From NCBI GenBank assembly GCA_950022655.1, contig OX465588.1:26211525-26275524 (forward strand): DNA of 64,000 bases, written 5' to 3'. Positions 33,601 through 37,378 of this stretch are shown here, piece by piece. This DNA comes from Alentia gelatinosa (Eukaryota; Annelida; Polychaeta; Phyllodocida; Polynoidae). Position 1 is the first letter of the stretch. Every line of letters begins with the position of its first letter. The notes beneath the pieces were generated by a model that ran no database searches, was not told where the DNA came from, and was given only the letters and a program-made list of their open reading frames with translations. A program made the translations under genes and the position numbers.

Positions 33601-34313
33601 CGTGGGTAAATATAGCCATAATTGTAATTGTTATTGCAAGCATAGTCTTGTTCGCTTTGCGTATGTCGGAAACGTCACATGTCTTAAGCAAGATGAAACT
33701 TGACCTCAATGCATATGTGCCCTTTCAGCGTGTAGCTATGTATGATGAGGCATACCGCGTTGCTATAGCGTTTCTCAATTGTTTCGTTTTCTGGAAGCTC
33801 GTCATATTAATGAAGGTAAACAAGCGATTCGCAAACTTCATCACAGTACTTACTGACTCCCTCCCACCTCTCGTCTCCTTTGCTGTGTGTTTTGCTTTTA
33901 TCCTCCTCTCCTTTTCCTTCCTTGGTTACCTCCTATACATGCCTCTCCCATTGAACGACTACCGCACCATACCGGCCAGTATCACAACCATGCTCTTGGC
34001 CTTCATCGGAATGTTTGACGTGGCAGCTCTGGTGAAAATGGACCCTCTCGGACTGGCACAGGTATATTTCTCGGCCTACATGATGGCGATGAACTTTCTG
34101 ATGATAAACATAATGATCGCTATTCTTTGTGATAGTCAGGCGGCTCTTGAGGTAAACGAGGATGATTTGTCTGACCTTGCTGTTATAATTGCTAAGCTGT
34201 GGCCAGACGCTGAAAAGGGCAAGGTCAAGGACGTTATGGTCAGGGAAGATACGTCCGATTCAGACAAATCAAAGGATACTGAAATAGTCTCTCTTGAGCA
34301 CAGTGCGATCTAG
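527..34313 (+). CDS. Polycystin-1 family receptor-channel (REJ-GPS-PLAT-polycystin channel), 5' end missing
   Basis: Exons read from the sequence: 527-682, 1056-1577, 2050-2157, 2763-3022, 3427-3723, 3866-3990, 4282-4457, 5672-5842, 7117-7211, 8429-8581, 8825-8965, 10008-10049, 10991-11122, 11890-11980, 14747-14943, 15410-15529, 16860-16976, 17394-17543, 19197-19334, 20275-20334, 20680-20857, 21588-21712, 22615-22854, 23392-23562, 24150-24301, 24983-25156, 26638-26856, 27152-27286, 27601-27961, 28988-29090, 31283-31509, 32406-32580, 33022-34313. All phases match and the sum stays in one frame to the stop, a strong internal check. Visible protein is 2267 residues: unknown ectodomain 1-226, Thr-rich linker 227-262, REJ region about 263-690, linker/GAIN about 690-1185, degenerate GPS about 1167-1210, TM1 about 1238-1255, PLAT about 1275-1370, remaining membrane segments and channel to the end. 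The family (PKD1, PKDREJ, PKD1L) are plasma-membrane or ciliary receptors that partner PKD2-type channels. Closest layout is PKDREJ/PKD1L2; orthology is not resolved. The start codon lies left of the window. Confidence 0.9.
1056..1577 (+). CDS. Polycystin-1-like exon 2: N-terminal ectodomain
   Basis: Acceptor tttcag and donor ACGGACG|gtgagt, phase 1-1. The exon codes about 174 residues rich in Ser/Thr, with N-glycosylation sequons (NISL, NSSV, NLST). GC-rich third positions stand out from the AT-rich flanks, which supports coding. No domain recognised. Confidence 0.85.
2050..2157 (+). CDS. Polycystin-1-like exon 3: Thr/Ala-rich mucin-like linker
   Basis: A 108-nt exon, phase 1-1, acceptor tgaaag and donor ccccag|gtaaaa. 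It encodes 36 residues, about half of them Thr, with Ala, Ile and Pro: a likely O-glycosylated stalk between the N-terminal ectodomain and the REJ region. Too low in complexity for homology, so it rests on splice sites and phase. Confidence 0.65.
2254..2450. mobile_element. MITE fragment, GGCCCGGCGTCC family
   Basis: Starts TGGGCCTGGCGTCTACCTAC and shares inner motifs with 9542-9829 (GACATGCCAATTCCCCACGC against its reverse). The far terminus is lost. Intron 3. Confidence 0.6.
2577..2597 (+). CDS. Possible 21-nt micro-exon (uncertain)
   Basis: A good polypyrimidine acceptor (tattttttcag) is followed 21 nt later by acag|gtcaaa. Its phase is 1-1, so it could be included or skipped between exons 3 and 4 without a frame change. 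It would add seven residues including one Cys. Not counted in the gene model. Confidence 0.25.
2763..3022 (+). CDS. Polycystin-1-like exon 4: start of REJ-type region
   Basis: Acceptor gactacag and donor gcccag|gtacct, phase 1 to 0. It encodes a beta-rich module with a KNLTLKWQK strand and a GTYQF strand, like the segments that open REJ/PKD-type ectodomains. Confidence 0.85.
3427..3723 (+). CDS. Polycystin-1-like exon 5: REJ domain
   Basis: Phase 0-0, acceptor gttacag and donor ataacg|gttagt. It contains LDGATSYDPDD followed by a Leu-Ser-Phe-Ser-Trp-Ser-Cys strand, the diagnostic SYDPD...W.C pattern of REJ/PKD modules. It is very GC-rich compared with its introns. Confidence 0.9.
3866..3990 (+). 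CDS. Polycystin-1-like exon 6: REJ domain
   Basis: Phase 0 in, 2 out; acceptor tcctttag and donor gtaag|gtgaga. It encodes a Tyr-Thr-Phe-Arg-Leu-Gly-Val strand, typical of the REJ strand after the S.W.C core. Confidence 0.85.
4282..4457 (+). CDS. Polycystin-1-like exon 7: REJ domain
   Basis: Phase 2 to 1, acceptor tttgacag and donor gactg|gtatgt. It holds a CMMNCGSKV Cys pair, a VCDSCD motif and a TYNWTLE strand, matching the C..NC ... C..C ... Y.W layout of REJ domains. Confidence 0.9.
4935..5240 (+). mobile_element. Modular hairpin-MITE, copy in intron 7
   Basis: A hairpin at about 4956-5075 has arms TTTAATCTTGGCCACC / GGTGGCCAAGATTAAA and apex GAGGCGAAGCCGAGTG. Next to it, 5091-5240 is bounded by TTTATCCTACCC and AGGGGTAGGATAA. 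The inner part has repeated GTATGCCA palindromes. Close copies at 19373-19679 and 43571-43853. Confidence 0.85.
5672..5842 (+). CDS. Polycystin-1-like exon 8: REJ domain, GC splice donor
   Basis: Acceptor ttgttacag, phase 1. It contains NRSPYGGSC, the NxPPxGGxC signature of REJ domains. Only the donor CAAG|gcaggt (GC dinucleotide at 5843) lets exon 9 be read in frame; the neighbouring GT at 5847 gives a stop in exon 9. Confidence 0.85.
6180..6655 (+). repeat. AAACCTATA-rich low-complexity repeats and poly-A
   Basis: AAACCTATAAAACCTATA runs at 6190-6290 and again at 6593-6655, then a poly-A tract at 6661-6680. Intron 8. Confidence 0.7.
6813..7003. mobile_element. MITE, GGCCCGGCGTCC family
   Basis: TAAGGCCCGGCGTCCAATGA at the left; a decayed right end with GTAAACGCCGGATC. 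Intron 8, just upstream of exon 9. Confidence 0.65.
7117..7211 (+). CDS. Polycystin-1-like exon 9: REJ domain
   Basis: Phase 1 to 0, acceptor gacatcag and donor tacaag|gtatgc. It encodes GEALLTRFTVTCSGW followed by a YRIQ strand, exactly the REJ segment expected after GGSC. Confidence 0.88.
7472..7653. mobile_element. Foldback MITE, CCATTGGCC family
   Basis: Starts TTAAGGCCTTTTTCCATTGGCC and ends with GGCCAATGGAAACGGGCC; inner repeats CTCCTAATAGCC / GGCTATTAGGAG. Relatives at 30050-30245, 30396-30590 and 56949-57255; a fragment near 49240-49265. Confidence 0.8.
7678..7788. repeat. Near-perfect ~110-bp foldback
   Basis: Arms of about 48 bp, including AAGGCTTGGAAAAATTACTG and its reverse complement, around a short CCAAGGCCTTGG centre. 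It lies in intron 9, just after the element at 7472-7653. Confidence 0.85.
7982..8041 (+). repeat. 20-bp tandem repeat, three copies
   Basis: The unit CAACCTTGGGTAGTATACGG is repeated almost three times in intron 9. Confidence 0.9.
8429..8581 (+). CDS. Polycystin-1-like exon 10: end of REJ domain
   Basis: Phase 0-0, acceptor ggaacag and donor gtcacg|gtatgt. It contains LLYYGPS and a VVTVQDTLGSS strand, the LxYYGP ... V.V.D..G pattern that closes REJ modules. Confidence 0.9.
8825..8965 (+). CDS. Polycystin-1-like exon 11: linker after REJ
   Basis: Phase 0-0, acceptor aattgtag and donor gatagt|gtgagt. A helical stretch rich in Gln, Asp and Ala (ATQAIQAMASLLN), as is usual between REJ and GAIN in this family. 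Confidence 0.8.
9542..9829. mobile_element. MITE, GGCCCGGCGTCCACCTA family, full length
   Basis: Inverted termini TAGGCCTGACGTCCACCTA and TAGGTGGACGCCAGGCCTTA. The inner part carries paired GATATGGCTCCGATATGG-type motifs. Intron 11. Confidence 0.85.
10008..10049 (+). CDS. Polycystin-1-like exon 12: short linker exon
   Basis: A 42-nt phase 0-0 exon between tacttcag and ctcag|gtcagt; it encodes 14 small and polar residues. An alternative acceptor at 10017 would break the frame. Supported by phase and splice sites only. Confidence 0.6.
10091..10487 (-). mobile_element. Modular hairpin-MITE, inverted copy in intron 12
   Basis: 10091-10357 is bounded by TTTATCCTATCCC and GGGGTAGGATAAA. It is followed by a hairpin (10380-10487) with arms TAGTGTTAGTG.TTATCGCAC and apex CTCAGCTATCGCCTCG. 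It starts 41 bp after the exon 12 donor. The arms differ from other copies. Confidence 0.75.
10991..11122 (+). CDS. Polycystin-1-like exon 13: helical linker
   Basis: Phase 0-0, acceptor atctcag and donor acaatg|gtagga. Encodes an amphipathic stretch with NVDNLDDVMMVTGAL, like the repeated helical segments before the GAIN domain. Confidence 0.82.
11890..11980 (+). CDS. Polycystin-1-like exon 14: linker
   Basis: Phase 0 to 1, acceptor ctcacag and donor gtcaa|gtaggg. The helical pattern of exon 13 continues (ALTTLSGTASRLLA). The donor was chosen because it alone joins exon 15 in frame. Confidence 0.75.
12391..13092 (+). repeat. 702-bp tandem duplication, copy 1
   Basis: The 702-bp unit at 12391-13092 is repeated head to tail at 13093-13794. 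Only a few substitutions were seen in the stretches compared, for example at 12400 against 13102 and 12857 against 13559. The joint shares the dinucleotide ac. It lies in the largest intron (11981-14746) of the polycystin-like gene. Confidence 0.9.
12692..13129 (+). CDS. Unrecognised 145-codon ORF in the duplicated unit
   Basis: ATG at 12692. It has a hydrophobic N-terminal segment (SVLACTVAAVFHIGLNAF), then a basic middle and a helical C-terminal part (VRRARYHINRCKALVEAWLR). The last 12 codons cross the duplication joint into copy 2, so the natural end in a single unit is probably SRPLT plus a few residues, as in copy 2. GC content is higher than the flanks. No family recognised; could be part of a mobile element or chance. 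Confidence 0.3.
   Translation: MKRDFVLSVLACTVAAVFHIGLNAFVTKLVKQVPGRHAALAPQCVDLCLKPDRSPTGSRRRKVTYMLVYILETLIAYLMEQQENSVKRRTGLGHDVAVRRARYHINRCKALVEAWLRQSGKHLKYEGFDSRPLTLGFFGFFYSFI
13093..13794 (+). repeat. 702-bp tandem duplication, copy 2
   Basis: Second copy of the unit. It carries a tta to taa change relative to copy 1, near 13478, that stops the internal reading frame. The high identity means a recent duplication, or two haplotypes joined during assembly. Confidence 0.9.
13394..13804 (+). pseudogene. Broken second copy of the unrecognised ORF
   Basis: Same ATG context at 13394. A TAA about 28 codons in breaks the frame where copy 1 has TTA; the rest remains open to 13804. A Thr to Met change is also seen. 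Confidence 0.35.
14747..14943 (+). CDS. Polycystin-1-like exon 15: charged, Glu/Lys-rich linker
   Basis: Phase 1 to 0, acceptor ctcgtag and donor gcaaat|gtaagc. Strongly charged helical sequence (PEEIAKREEAEEARP), a possible coiled coil, unusual for an extracellular linker but open in the same frame throughout. Confidence 0.8.
15410..15529 (+). CDS. Polycystin-1-like exon 16: linker
   Basis: Phase 0-0, acceptor gcttatag and donor tcttcg|gtacag. Encodes a Leu/Ala-rich helix with LAAAGDTMVDLVLG. Confidence 0.82.
15640..15790. repeat. Foldback with the same type of apex
   Basis: Arms CTTCACCGAGGTTGAC / GTCAAACGAGGTGGA surround AATTCACG..GGCTGAGTGAATT. No TTATC-bounded partner recognised next to it. 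Confidence 0.5.
16860..16976 (+). CDS. Polycystin-1-like exon 17: GAIN-like region
   Basis: Phase 0-0, acceptor ctttacag and donor acaaag|gtcagt. Beta-type sequence with VSAYGSVRMPDFE, near the start of the GAIN-like region. Confidence 0.8.
17394..17543 (+). CDS. Polycystin-1-like exon 18: GAIN-like region
   Basis: Phase 0-0, acceptor acaaaag and donor cagacg|gtaggc. Contains NPFLWG followed by SITSPVTSLNM, the NPF.W.....I.S.V.SL pattern seen in polycystin GAIN regions. Confidence 0.85.
17556..18162 (+). mobile_element. Modular hairpin-MITE in intron 18
   Basis: Left terminus TTCATCTCACTCCTGG begins 12 bp after the exon 18 donor; right terminus GGGGTGAGATAA ends at 18012. The hairpin at 18017-18160 has arms AACTCGTTTTGGTCAAAG / CTTTGACCAAAACTTGT and apex CACTCGGCTACCGCCTCG. 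The middle part looks longer than in its relatives and may hold a nested insertion. Confidence 0.7.
18220..18545 (+). mobile_element. Modular hairpin-MITE (TTATCCACC type) in intron 18
   Basis: The body contains two gcgcatacgga motifs and ends with GGTGGATAATAA at 18395. The hairpin at about 18412-18545 has arms related to GGTTTCAGATACAAGCGG and an apex with CGCATGCGCTC. A relative lies at 59572-59896; a weaker hairpin relative at 7288-7372. Confidence 0.6.
19197..19334 (+). CDS. Polycystin-1-like exon 19: GAIN-like region
   Basis: Phase 0-0, acceptor cttgcag and donor gttgag|gtaagg. Alternating beta strands, including VVLELQP, with two N-glycosylation sequons (NTS, NIT). Confidence 0.85.
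19373..19679 (+). mobile_element. Modular hairpin-MITE, copy in intron 19
   Basis: Close full-length copy of 4935-5240. It starts 38 bp after the exon 19 donor, hairpin first, then the TTATCCTACCC-bounded part. Confidence 0.85.
20275..20334 (+). CDS. Polycystin-1-like exon 20: GAIN-like region
   Basis: A 60-nt phase 0-0 exon between gctacag and acacag|gtaata, encoding 20 residues with FGTIGGLLFG. Short, but the frame and both sites fit. Confidence 0.7.
20680..20857 (+). CDS. Polycystin-1-like exon 21: GAIN-like region
   Basis: Phase 0 to 1, acceptor cgtttag and donor gacacag|gtgagt. Ends with a YFIGVRPL strand, matching the Y.I.V.P strand just before the GPS in polycystins. Confidence 0.87.
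21041..21191. mobile_element. MITE, GGCCCGGCGTCC family, short form
   Basis: TAGGCCCGGCGTCTAAT to TAGGTGGACGCCGGGCCTTA, about 150 bp. Intron 21. Confidence 0.8.
21588..21712 (+). CDS. Polycystin-1-like exon 22: furin-like site and first half of GPS
   Basis: Phase 1 to 0, acceptor cttaag and donor gaaacg|gtgagt. The first residues read G-S-R-R-K-R-S, a furin-type R-R-K-R motif at 21593-21604. Then comes CQTWDSDLNRW, the C..WD....W half of a GPS. The second GPS Cys is replaced (GGET). Confidence 0.88.
22067..22433. mobile_element. MITE, ACATCTACCGATTT family
   Basis: Bounded by CACATCTACCGATTTAGG and AAATCGGTAGACTT. It contains TTTCACTAATCATTGGCTGA, whose reverse complement occurs in 25588-25803. 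Intron 22. Confidence 0.7.
22615..22854 (+). CDS. Polycystin-1-like exon 23: rest of GPS and TM1
   Basis: Phase 0-0, acceptor cgccag and donor acccgg|gtcagt. It has one Cys where GPS has CxC, no His-Leu-Thr/Ser triad, then the family motif PPNTIDF and a membrane segment of about 18 residues (SIVCIFILLYLIGLV). Confidence 0.92.
23392..23562 (+). CDS. Polycystin-1-like exon 24: PLAT domain, first half
   Basis: Phase 0-0, acceptor cttgcag. Contains YLVTVETGLKRGAGTTANVW, the PLAT/LH2 opening strand with GAGT. The donor (ccgtata|gtgagt) merges into a GT repeat. Confidence 0.93.
23563..23600 (+). repeat. (GT)n(G)n microsatellite at the exon 24 donor
   Basis: The donor gtgagt runs straight into a GT repeat and then 13 G. 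A similar GT plus long G run lies at 47699-47743. Confidence 0.85.
24150..24301 (+). CDS. Polycystin-1-like exon 25: PLAT domain, second half
   Basis: Phase 0 to 2, acceptor gtttcag and donor accat|gtgagt. Contains FLMRTPRALGRVRAIKLWQD, the F.L.T...LG.....I..W.D signature of PLAT, then the SWYVETVTV strand. Confidence 0.93.
24983..25156 (+). CDS. Polycystin-1-like exon 26: cytosolic loop after PLAT
   Basis: Phase 2-2, acceptor ggtgcag and donor catcag|gtatgt. Contains FLCRTWLAQ, GDG and DSHIWLSVL, matching the F.C..WL....GDG ... D.HLW.S loop of polycystin-1 proteins. Very GC-rich and Arg/Ala-rich. Confidence 0.9.
25179..25450 (+). mobile_element. Modular hairpin-MITE in intron 26
   Basis: Starts TTCATCTCACCCCTGG 22 bp after the exon 26 donor. 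It contains CATAGGCTTAACATTGG and two copies of GTTCTCCATGGCC. The right terminus GGGTGAGATAAA is near 25323. The hairpin at 25326-25450 has TTTTGGTCAAAG arms; most of the apex is lost (ATTCACTCCGC). Confidence 0.75.
25457..25565. mobile_element. MITE fragment, GGCCCGGCGTCC family
   Basis: TAAGGCCCGGCGTCCACCTA followed by the GATATGGCTCC inner motif. The right half is missing and another repeat begins at about 25588. Confidence 0.7.
25588..25803. mobile_element. MITE, ACATCTACCGATTT family, opposite orientation
   Basis: Bounded by ACATCTACCGATTTTGAAAC and AATCAGTAGATGTGC; inner CAGCCAATGATTAGTGAAA matches the reverse strand of 22067-22433. Intron 26. Confidence 0.7.
26638..26856 (+). CDS. 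Polycystin-1-like exon 27: TM2-TM3
   Basis: Phase 2-2, acceptor ctcgcag and donor cttcag|gtgggt. Two hydrophobic segments flank a polar loop with MFYGTED, the family's AMFYG motif; this is the FT..QR.....L....S..AMFYG block. Confidence 0.92.
27152..27286 (+). CDS. Polycystin-1-like exon 28: cytosolic loop
   Basis: Phase 2-2, acceptor atttacag and donor caagg|gtaggt. Basic opening (RKAKRRQE) after TM3, then a Ser/Asp-rich loop; low conservation is expected here. Confidence 0.82.
27601..27961 (+). CDS. Polycystin-1-like exon 29: loop, TM4 and part of TM5
   Basis: Phase 2 to 0, acceptor ccgtcag and donor gcgaag|gtgaat. Contains LPWWMLIFGW and FFVILYSMDWG, the LP.W......L......F...YG..WG pattern of polycystin-1 TM4, then SFFESIFLCDPAK. 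Confidence 0.93.
28114..28720. mobile_element. DNA element, AGTAAAACCCCTCTT termini
   Basis: Starts AGTAAAACCCCTCTTCCGGG and ends AAGAGGGGTTTTACT. Between them are many CCCCGCTTAAGGGGACA units (near 28130, 28200, 28230, 28275, 28640). No transposase frame seen. Intron 29. A decayed relative near 36365-36430. Confidence 0.8.
28988..29090 (+). CDS. Polycystin-1-like exon 30: membrane segment and acidic tail
   Basis: Phase 0 to 1, acceptor gttgcag and donor attacg|gtaact. A short hydrophobic segment (VILVALVTAVIL) followed by an acidic stretch (EEVIVDEAEEYED), as in polycystin loops before the next cytosolic helix. Confidence 0.87.
29230..29370 (+). pseudogene. 3' end of a non-LTR retrotransposon ORF2 in intron 30
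   Basis: A 46-codon open stretch ending in TAA reads ESVTYEAASAWNKLNPVLR then AFNSALKRIQRDE, the typical C-terminal tail of non-LTR ORF2 proteins (...WN.LP..LR...F...LK). It is 5'-truncated. It sits 140 bp after exon 30 and next to a MITE, and is not part of the polycystin gene. Confidence 0.6.
29383..29607. mobile_element. MITE, GGGGGCAGTTTCATAATC termini
   Basis: Near-perfect inverted termini AGGGGGCAGTTTCATAATC and GATTATGAAACTGCCCCC, with AGACCCTTTTCTGT inner arms. Relatives at 58226-58440 and about 58745-58905. Intron 30. Confidence 0.85.
30050..30245. mobile_element. Foldback MITE, CCATTGGCC family
   Basis: Intron 30. Same inner plan: GGAAACGGTGTAG, TTTCCATTGGCC, a TACAGTCAGGAACCACCGA-like centre, then the inverted arm ending GGAAACTGGCC. 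Confidence 0.75.
30396..30590. mobile_element. Foldback MITE, CCATTGGCC family
   Basis: Intron 30, 150 bp after the previous copy: TCGTTGGCCGATGAAAACGG to CCAATGGAAACTGGCC, with AATAGCC/GGCTATT inner arms. Confidence 0.75.
30690..30985 (+). mobile_element. Modular hairpin-MITE (TTATCTTAGCC type) in intron 30
   Basis: Termini TTTATCTTAGCCTGG and CCAGGCTAAGATAAA bound 30692-30818. Inside are two AACTCGTTCTCAAC motifs and CCATAGGCTTAG. The hairpin at about 30834-30965 has arms TTGGTCTG.GTC / GACACAGACCAA and apex CACTCGGCTATCGCCTCG. Confidence 0.75.
31283..31509 (+). CDS. Polycystin-1-like exon 31: cytosolic helix and next TM
   Basis: Phase 1 to 0. The acceptor gttatcag at 31282 was chosen because the better-looking one at 31218 gives a stop at once. 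Ala/Glu/Arg-rich helix (AAAAEAEREARLSRERE), then a membrane segment (VVFLLCVILVSIGAV). A run of gcg codons makes it very GC-rich. Confidence 0.85.
31551..31774. mobile_element. MITE, AAGCCGGAGACACACCAAGC family, copy 1
   Basis: Termini TAAGCCGGAGACACACCAAG and CTTGGTGTGTCCCCGG; inner CCAACACAAAATGG / CAATTTGTGTTGG and TATCTCA arms. First of three adjacent copies in intron 31. Confidence 0.85.
31791..32009. mobile_element. MITE, AAGCCGGAGACACACCAAGC family, copy 2
   Basis: AATGCCGGGACACAACAAGC to CCTGGTGTGTCTCTGGCTTTAG minus its last bases. Second of three in intron 31. Confidence 0.85.
32115..32341. mobile_element. MITE, AAGCCGGAGACACACCAAGC family, copy 3
   Basis: AAAGCCGGGAACACACC to CTTGGTGCGTCTCCGGCTT. 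Ends 64 bp before exon 32. Confidence 0.85.
32406..32580 (+). CDS. Polycystin-1-like exon 32: extracellular polycystin (TOP) domain
   Basis: Phase 0 to 1, acceptor ctttcag and donor atggag|gtacat. Contains VGPARFRHLRV, the RVGPxRLRQLRV signature of the polycystin extracellular domain. Confidence 0.93.
33022..34313 (+). CDS. Polycystin-1-like exon 33 (last): TOP domain, channel TMs, stop
   Basis: Phase 1 in, acceptor ttctttcag, TAG at 34311. One open exon of about 430 codons: the rest of the polycystin extracellular domain, then six membrane segments ending with pore region TTMLLAFIGMFD and FLMINIMIAIL. The cytosolic tail after the last TM is only about 60 residues, with no EF-hand or long coiled coil. 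The conserved F-x-x-GxFD-like pore loop places it in the PKD channel fold. Whether it conducts alone is unknown. Confidence 0.95.
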
Positions 34314-34662
34314 CGAGTTCATATTTACACATTGATATAGTTTTTCGTTCGGTAATTCAATGAAATGACATGGTGATTTAAGATAAATATCAAAATGAGA
34401 CGTCTAATCAATGTACTAAAGTGGTAAACCTATGCATCAAGCGGGCTCTGTATTATGATATATGGTAGAGGTCGCCTTTTCCGCCGCCATACATATATAA
34501 CTGATGGACAAATTGTAAACAGACGGCACATGTGGCGTGATTGTACAAGGACTACATGTCTTTTGTTATTTTCGGTGTGCTTAATCATCTGAGATATAGA
34601 TAACACTAAATGTTAGAATTACACATCTAATTGTAGTACATATGTACATGTATAAGGAGAAC

Positions 34663-34668
34663 AATAAA
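34663..34668 (+). terminator. Poly(A) signal AATAAA for the polycystin-like gene
   Basis: First AATAAA downstream of the stop at 34313, giving a 3' UTR of roughly 370 nt. The decayed RT fragment starts soon after. Confidence 0.6.
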
Positions 34669-34779
34669 AGCATTTTCGGGCTTTTCAAACTCTACCAATC
34701 AATTAAATTTCTGATGTAACAATGTCAGTTCCCAAGCCTCCTGCTACGCAAAGCACTGTTTCCAAGAATCACCTTGCCC

Positions 34780-35480
34780 GGTCGATTTGCGTAATAGACT
34801 TCCCGGATCTTATTGCCGACAGACTCTGTACAGTATAATAAAGAAGTTGTTCCATGCAAGGATCTACTCGTGGTTTTTAGCTACTAATTTTCTGACAGAT
34901 AGACAATTCGGATTTAGGCTGAAGATGGGGACAGAGGACCCTATAATGGAACTAGTGGACCACATATATATATATATATGTATCAAGAGACAGATCGGAG
35001 GTCACTGCGGCATGTTTCTTTGATATATATAAGGCCTTCGATTCAGTGCACCATGAGTTATTGCTAGCTAGATTAGATTGGTTTTTGTACCAATAAATCT
35101 CTTACGTTGGTTAAGTGACTATTTAAAAAGAAGGAAACAACAAGTATTTGCGAACAGGATTTTATCAAAGGAATCTGATGTATTTTTCTGTGTCCCGCAG
35201 GGGTCGGTGCTGAGCCCATTATTATTCCTAAGTTTTGTTAATAACATGTGCCAGGATCTCGTTTCCTGGTCCCATTTCCAGTACGCAGATGACTTGGTGG
35301 TATATATTTCAAATCTTGACGCCAATGTTTTAAGAACCTTATTTCTGGCGCTATAAATCAAATTTCAAGATGGTGTAATCGGAATGGTGTAACTCGGAAG
35401 AGTTATGAATATCTAGGAAATACTTTGGACTATTATCTGAACTTTGAGATCAACATCAGAAATTTATGAAGTTCTCTACA
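34780..35480 (+). pseudogene. Decayed non-LTR retrotransposon reverse transcriptase fragment
   Basis: Three frames carry successive RT blocks: LTDRQFGFR (about 34893-34920), FFDIYKAFDSVHHELL (35018 on), VPQGSVLSPLLF (about 35195) and YADDLVVY (about 35283). The order is correct for a jockey/CR1-type RT, but frameshifts and stops separate the blocks, so it cannot encode one protein. The YADD catalytic motif itself is intact. Both ends are lost. Confidence 0.85.
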
Positions 35481-37378
35481 CATTTAAGTTTAAAAAAACA
35501 GGTCGCCATGCTCGGTTTTGAAAGACTTGAAGAATTCTTTTTTTATCATGAACTTCTTGAAGTTCCTATGTAAATCAGGCAATGTAAATTGGCTTAACAC
35601 CTAATCAAATTCGATGGTATTCCATATTTCATTGATTAAGACAAAGAAACTGATCTGAATTGGTAATTGACAGCATTTGAATATCATCAGACGGCACCAC
35701 TGTGTATTGCAGGATGTGCCTTTCATGGACAATTTTACAGAATATCATATTATCTTCTAATATCCCTCTGTTAGCCGTGCAGGGAGGTTATTCTGTGAGC
35801 CGCTAAGGGGGCTAAATATACACACTTGAATTATAGAAAATTTTCCAATTATCCTCAATACATACTAAAGGCAAGGTGACCAAGAGAGTGAACAGATCGA
35901 TTATTTCTGTCCGCCCCAGCAGGCCTTAGTGCATAGGGTGCACATTTGATGAGTCTTTCATTTTACCACTCGTCAGCATATATATTGTACGTCGACATTT
36001 CCTTAACGTGGCAGGTACCTGGTAACATGTGAGCAATTCCAGTCAATGTCAGCTCATTATTTTTTAACCCTGATTTGTCCAATCATATGCTACCACATCC
36101 CTTTCCACATGCTCACATATGTATGCGGTACTTGTATGTAAACGGTTATGGGACAAACGGCTGATGGGCTGTTGGATATCAGTACTATTTCCAATCTTAT
36201 GTAGCAAATGTAGGATATAGATAATCTCCTACACAGATTTGAAATGGCATCATACATCGCAACATTTCATATTACAAACATCTACAAAATTGTGGTAGCA
36301 AGACAACAAAGACCACCATCAAATTCAACATGGCCACCACAGAAATGAGGCCAATCGCTCTGAGGTACAGTAGAACCCTAGTAAGGGGCACCCTCCATTC
36401 CCAGCTCAAGTGTCCCCTTATTAAGTTGTCTCCTCTGTAAAGACAGGGTTCCCACATACTTTAGGAAATATTTCCATGACTCTTCCACAACCGGCTCCTG
36501 ATTTTCTAGGTTTCTTTTCTGGGCTTTATATGATGTATACAATTAACAGCCCCCCATTGTCCCTAAAGCTGTTTGATCTGCGGCAAAATACAAGGCATTT
36601 CAATCAGCTTGATAGTGATTTGTTACAGAAGGTGATATTTTGATAACAGCAGTAATTTTTCATCAATTAGAGCAGTTGGTGAATAATCCTATATTCAATT
36701 TTTTTTTATCAAACATCTTCGCCATGTCTCTTCCCCATGTCAGCTGCATTGTTAAGGCAAATCCAACACTCACACAGTCGGCTAGCTGATGTACAGGCCA
36801 GGTGTGCGTGTGTGGGCCTGTTGCCAACCTGTAGAATGTACGTCTTGTAGATAACAAGGCAGGAAAAACATGATCATTTTTGGTTGAGATATAAATATAC
36901 ATATTTGGTGTTTTTACAGCAAAGAGCACAACAATTGCTTAGCCCATGCATCCAGCCTATCTGATCACTCAGTTTAATCTCACATCATATTTCCATGAAT
37001 ATTTAAGATAGAGAGTCCAGGTAAAGTCTGGTTTCTATTTAAAGGTATTAGGAATACAACAGCTCTGATTGATTCTATGATTAGATGTGAATGGCTCTTT
37101 AATTTTCAGACATTTCTATGTAATTATTATCCACTGTGCAATTTGCCATGAGAGTAAATCACAGGGTCTGCCTGTTACGAATCAGTATACTTTTTTTTCT
37201 TCTTTTTTTTTTAATTGAAAAAGATCCCTCTCACCAGGATGAGTTTTTCAGTCATCCATCGTACATCAATACATCATGTCACAGGACATCACAAGAATTG
37301 TCACCAAATACAAGAGTGGATGATATAATGTGATGATGATGAAATGTAATACGGTTCCCTAATAACTCTTCCGAATCT
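35481..37378. other. Intergenic, no gene seen
   Basis: AT-rich. Near 36365-36430 there is a decayed stretch with AGTAAGGGGCACCC and GTGTCCCCTTA, related to the element at 28114. Open frames here show no recognisable protein. Confidence 0.5.
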
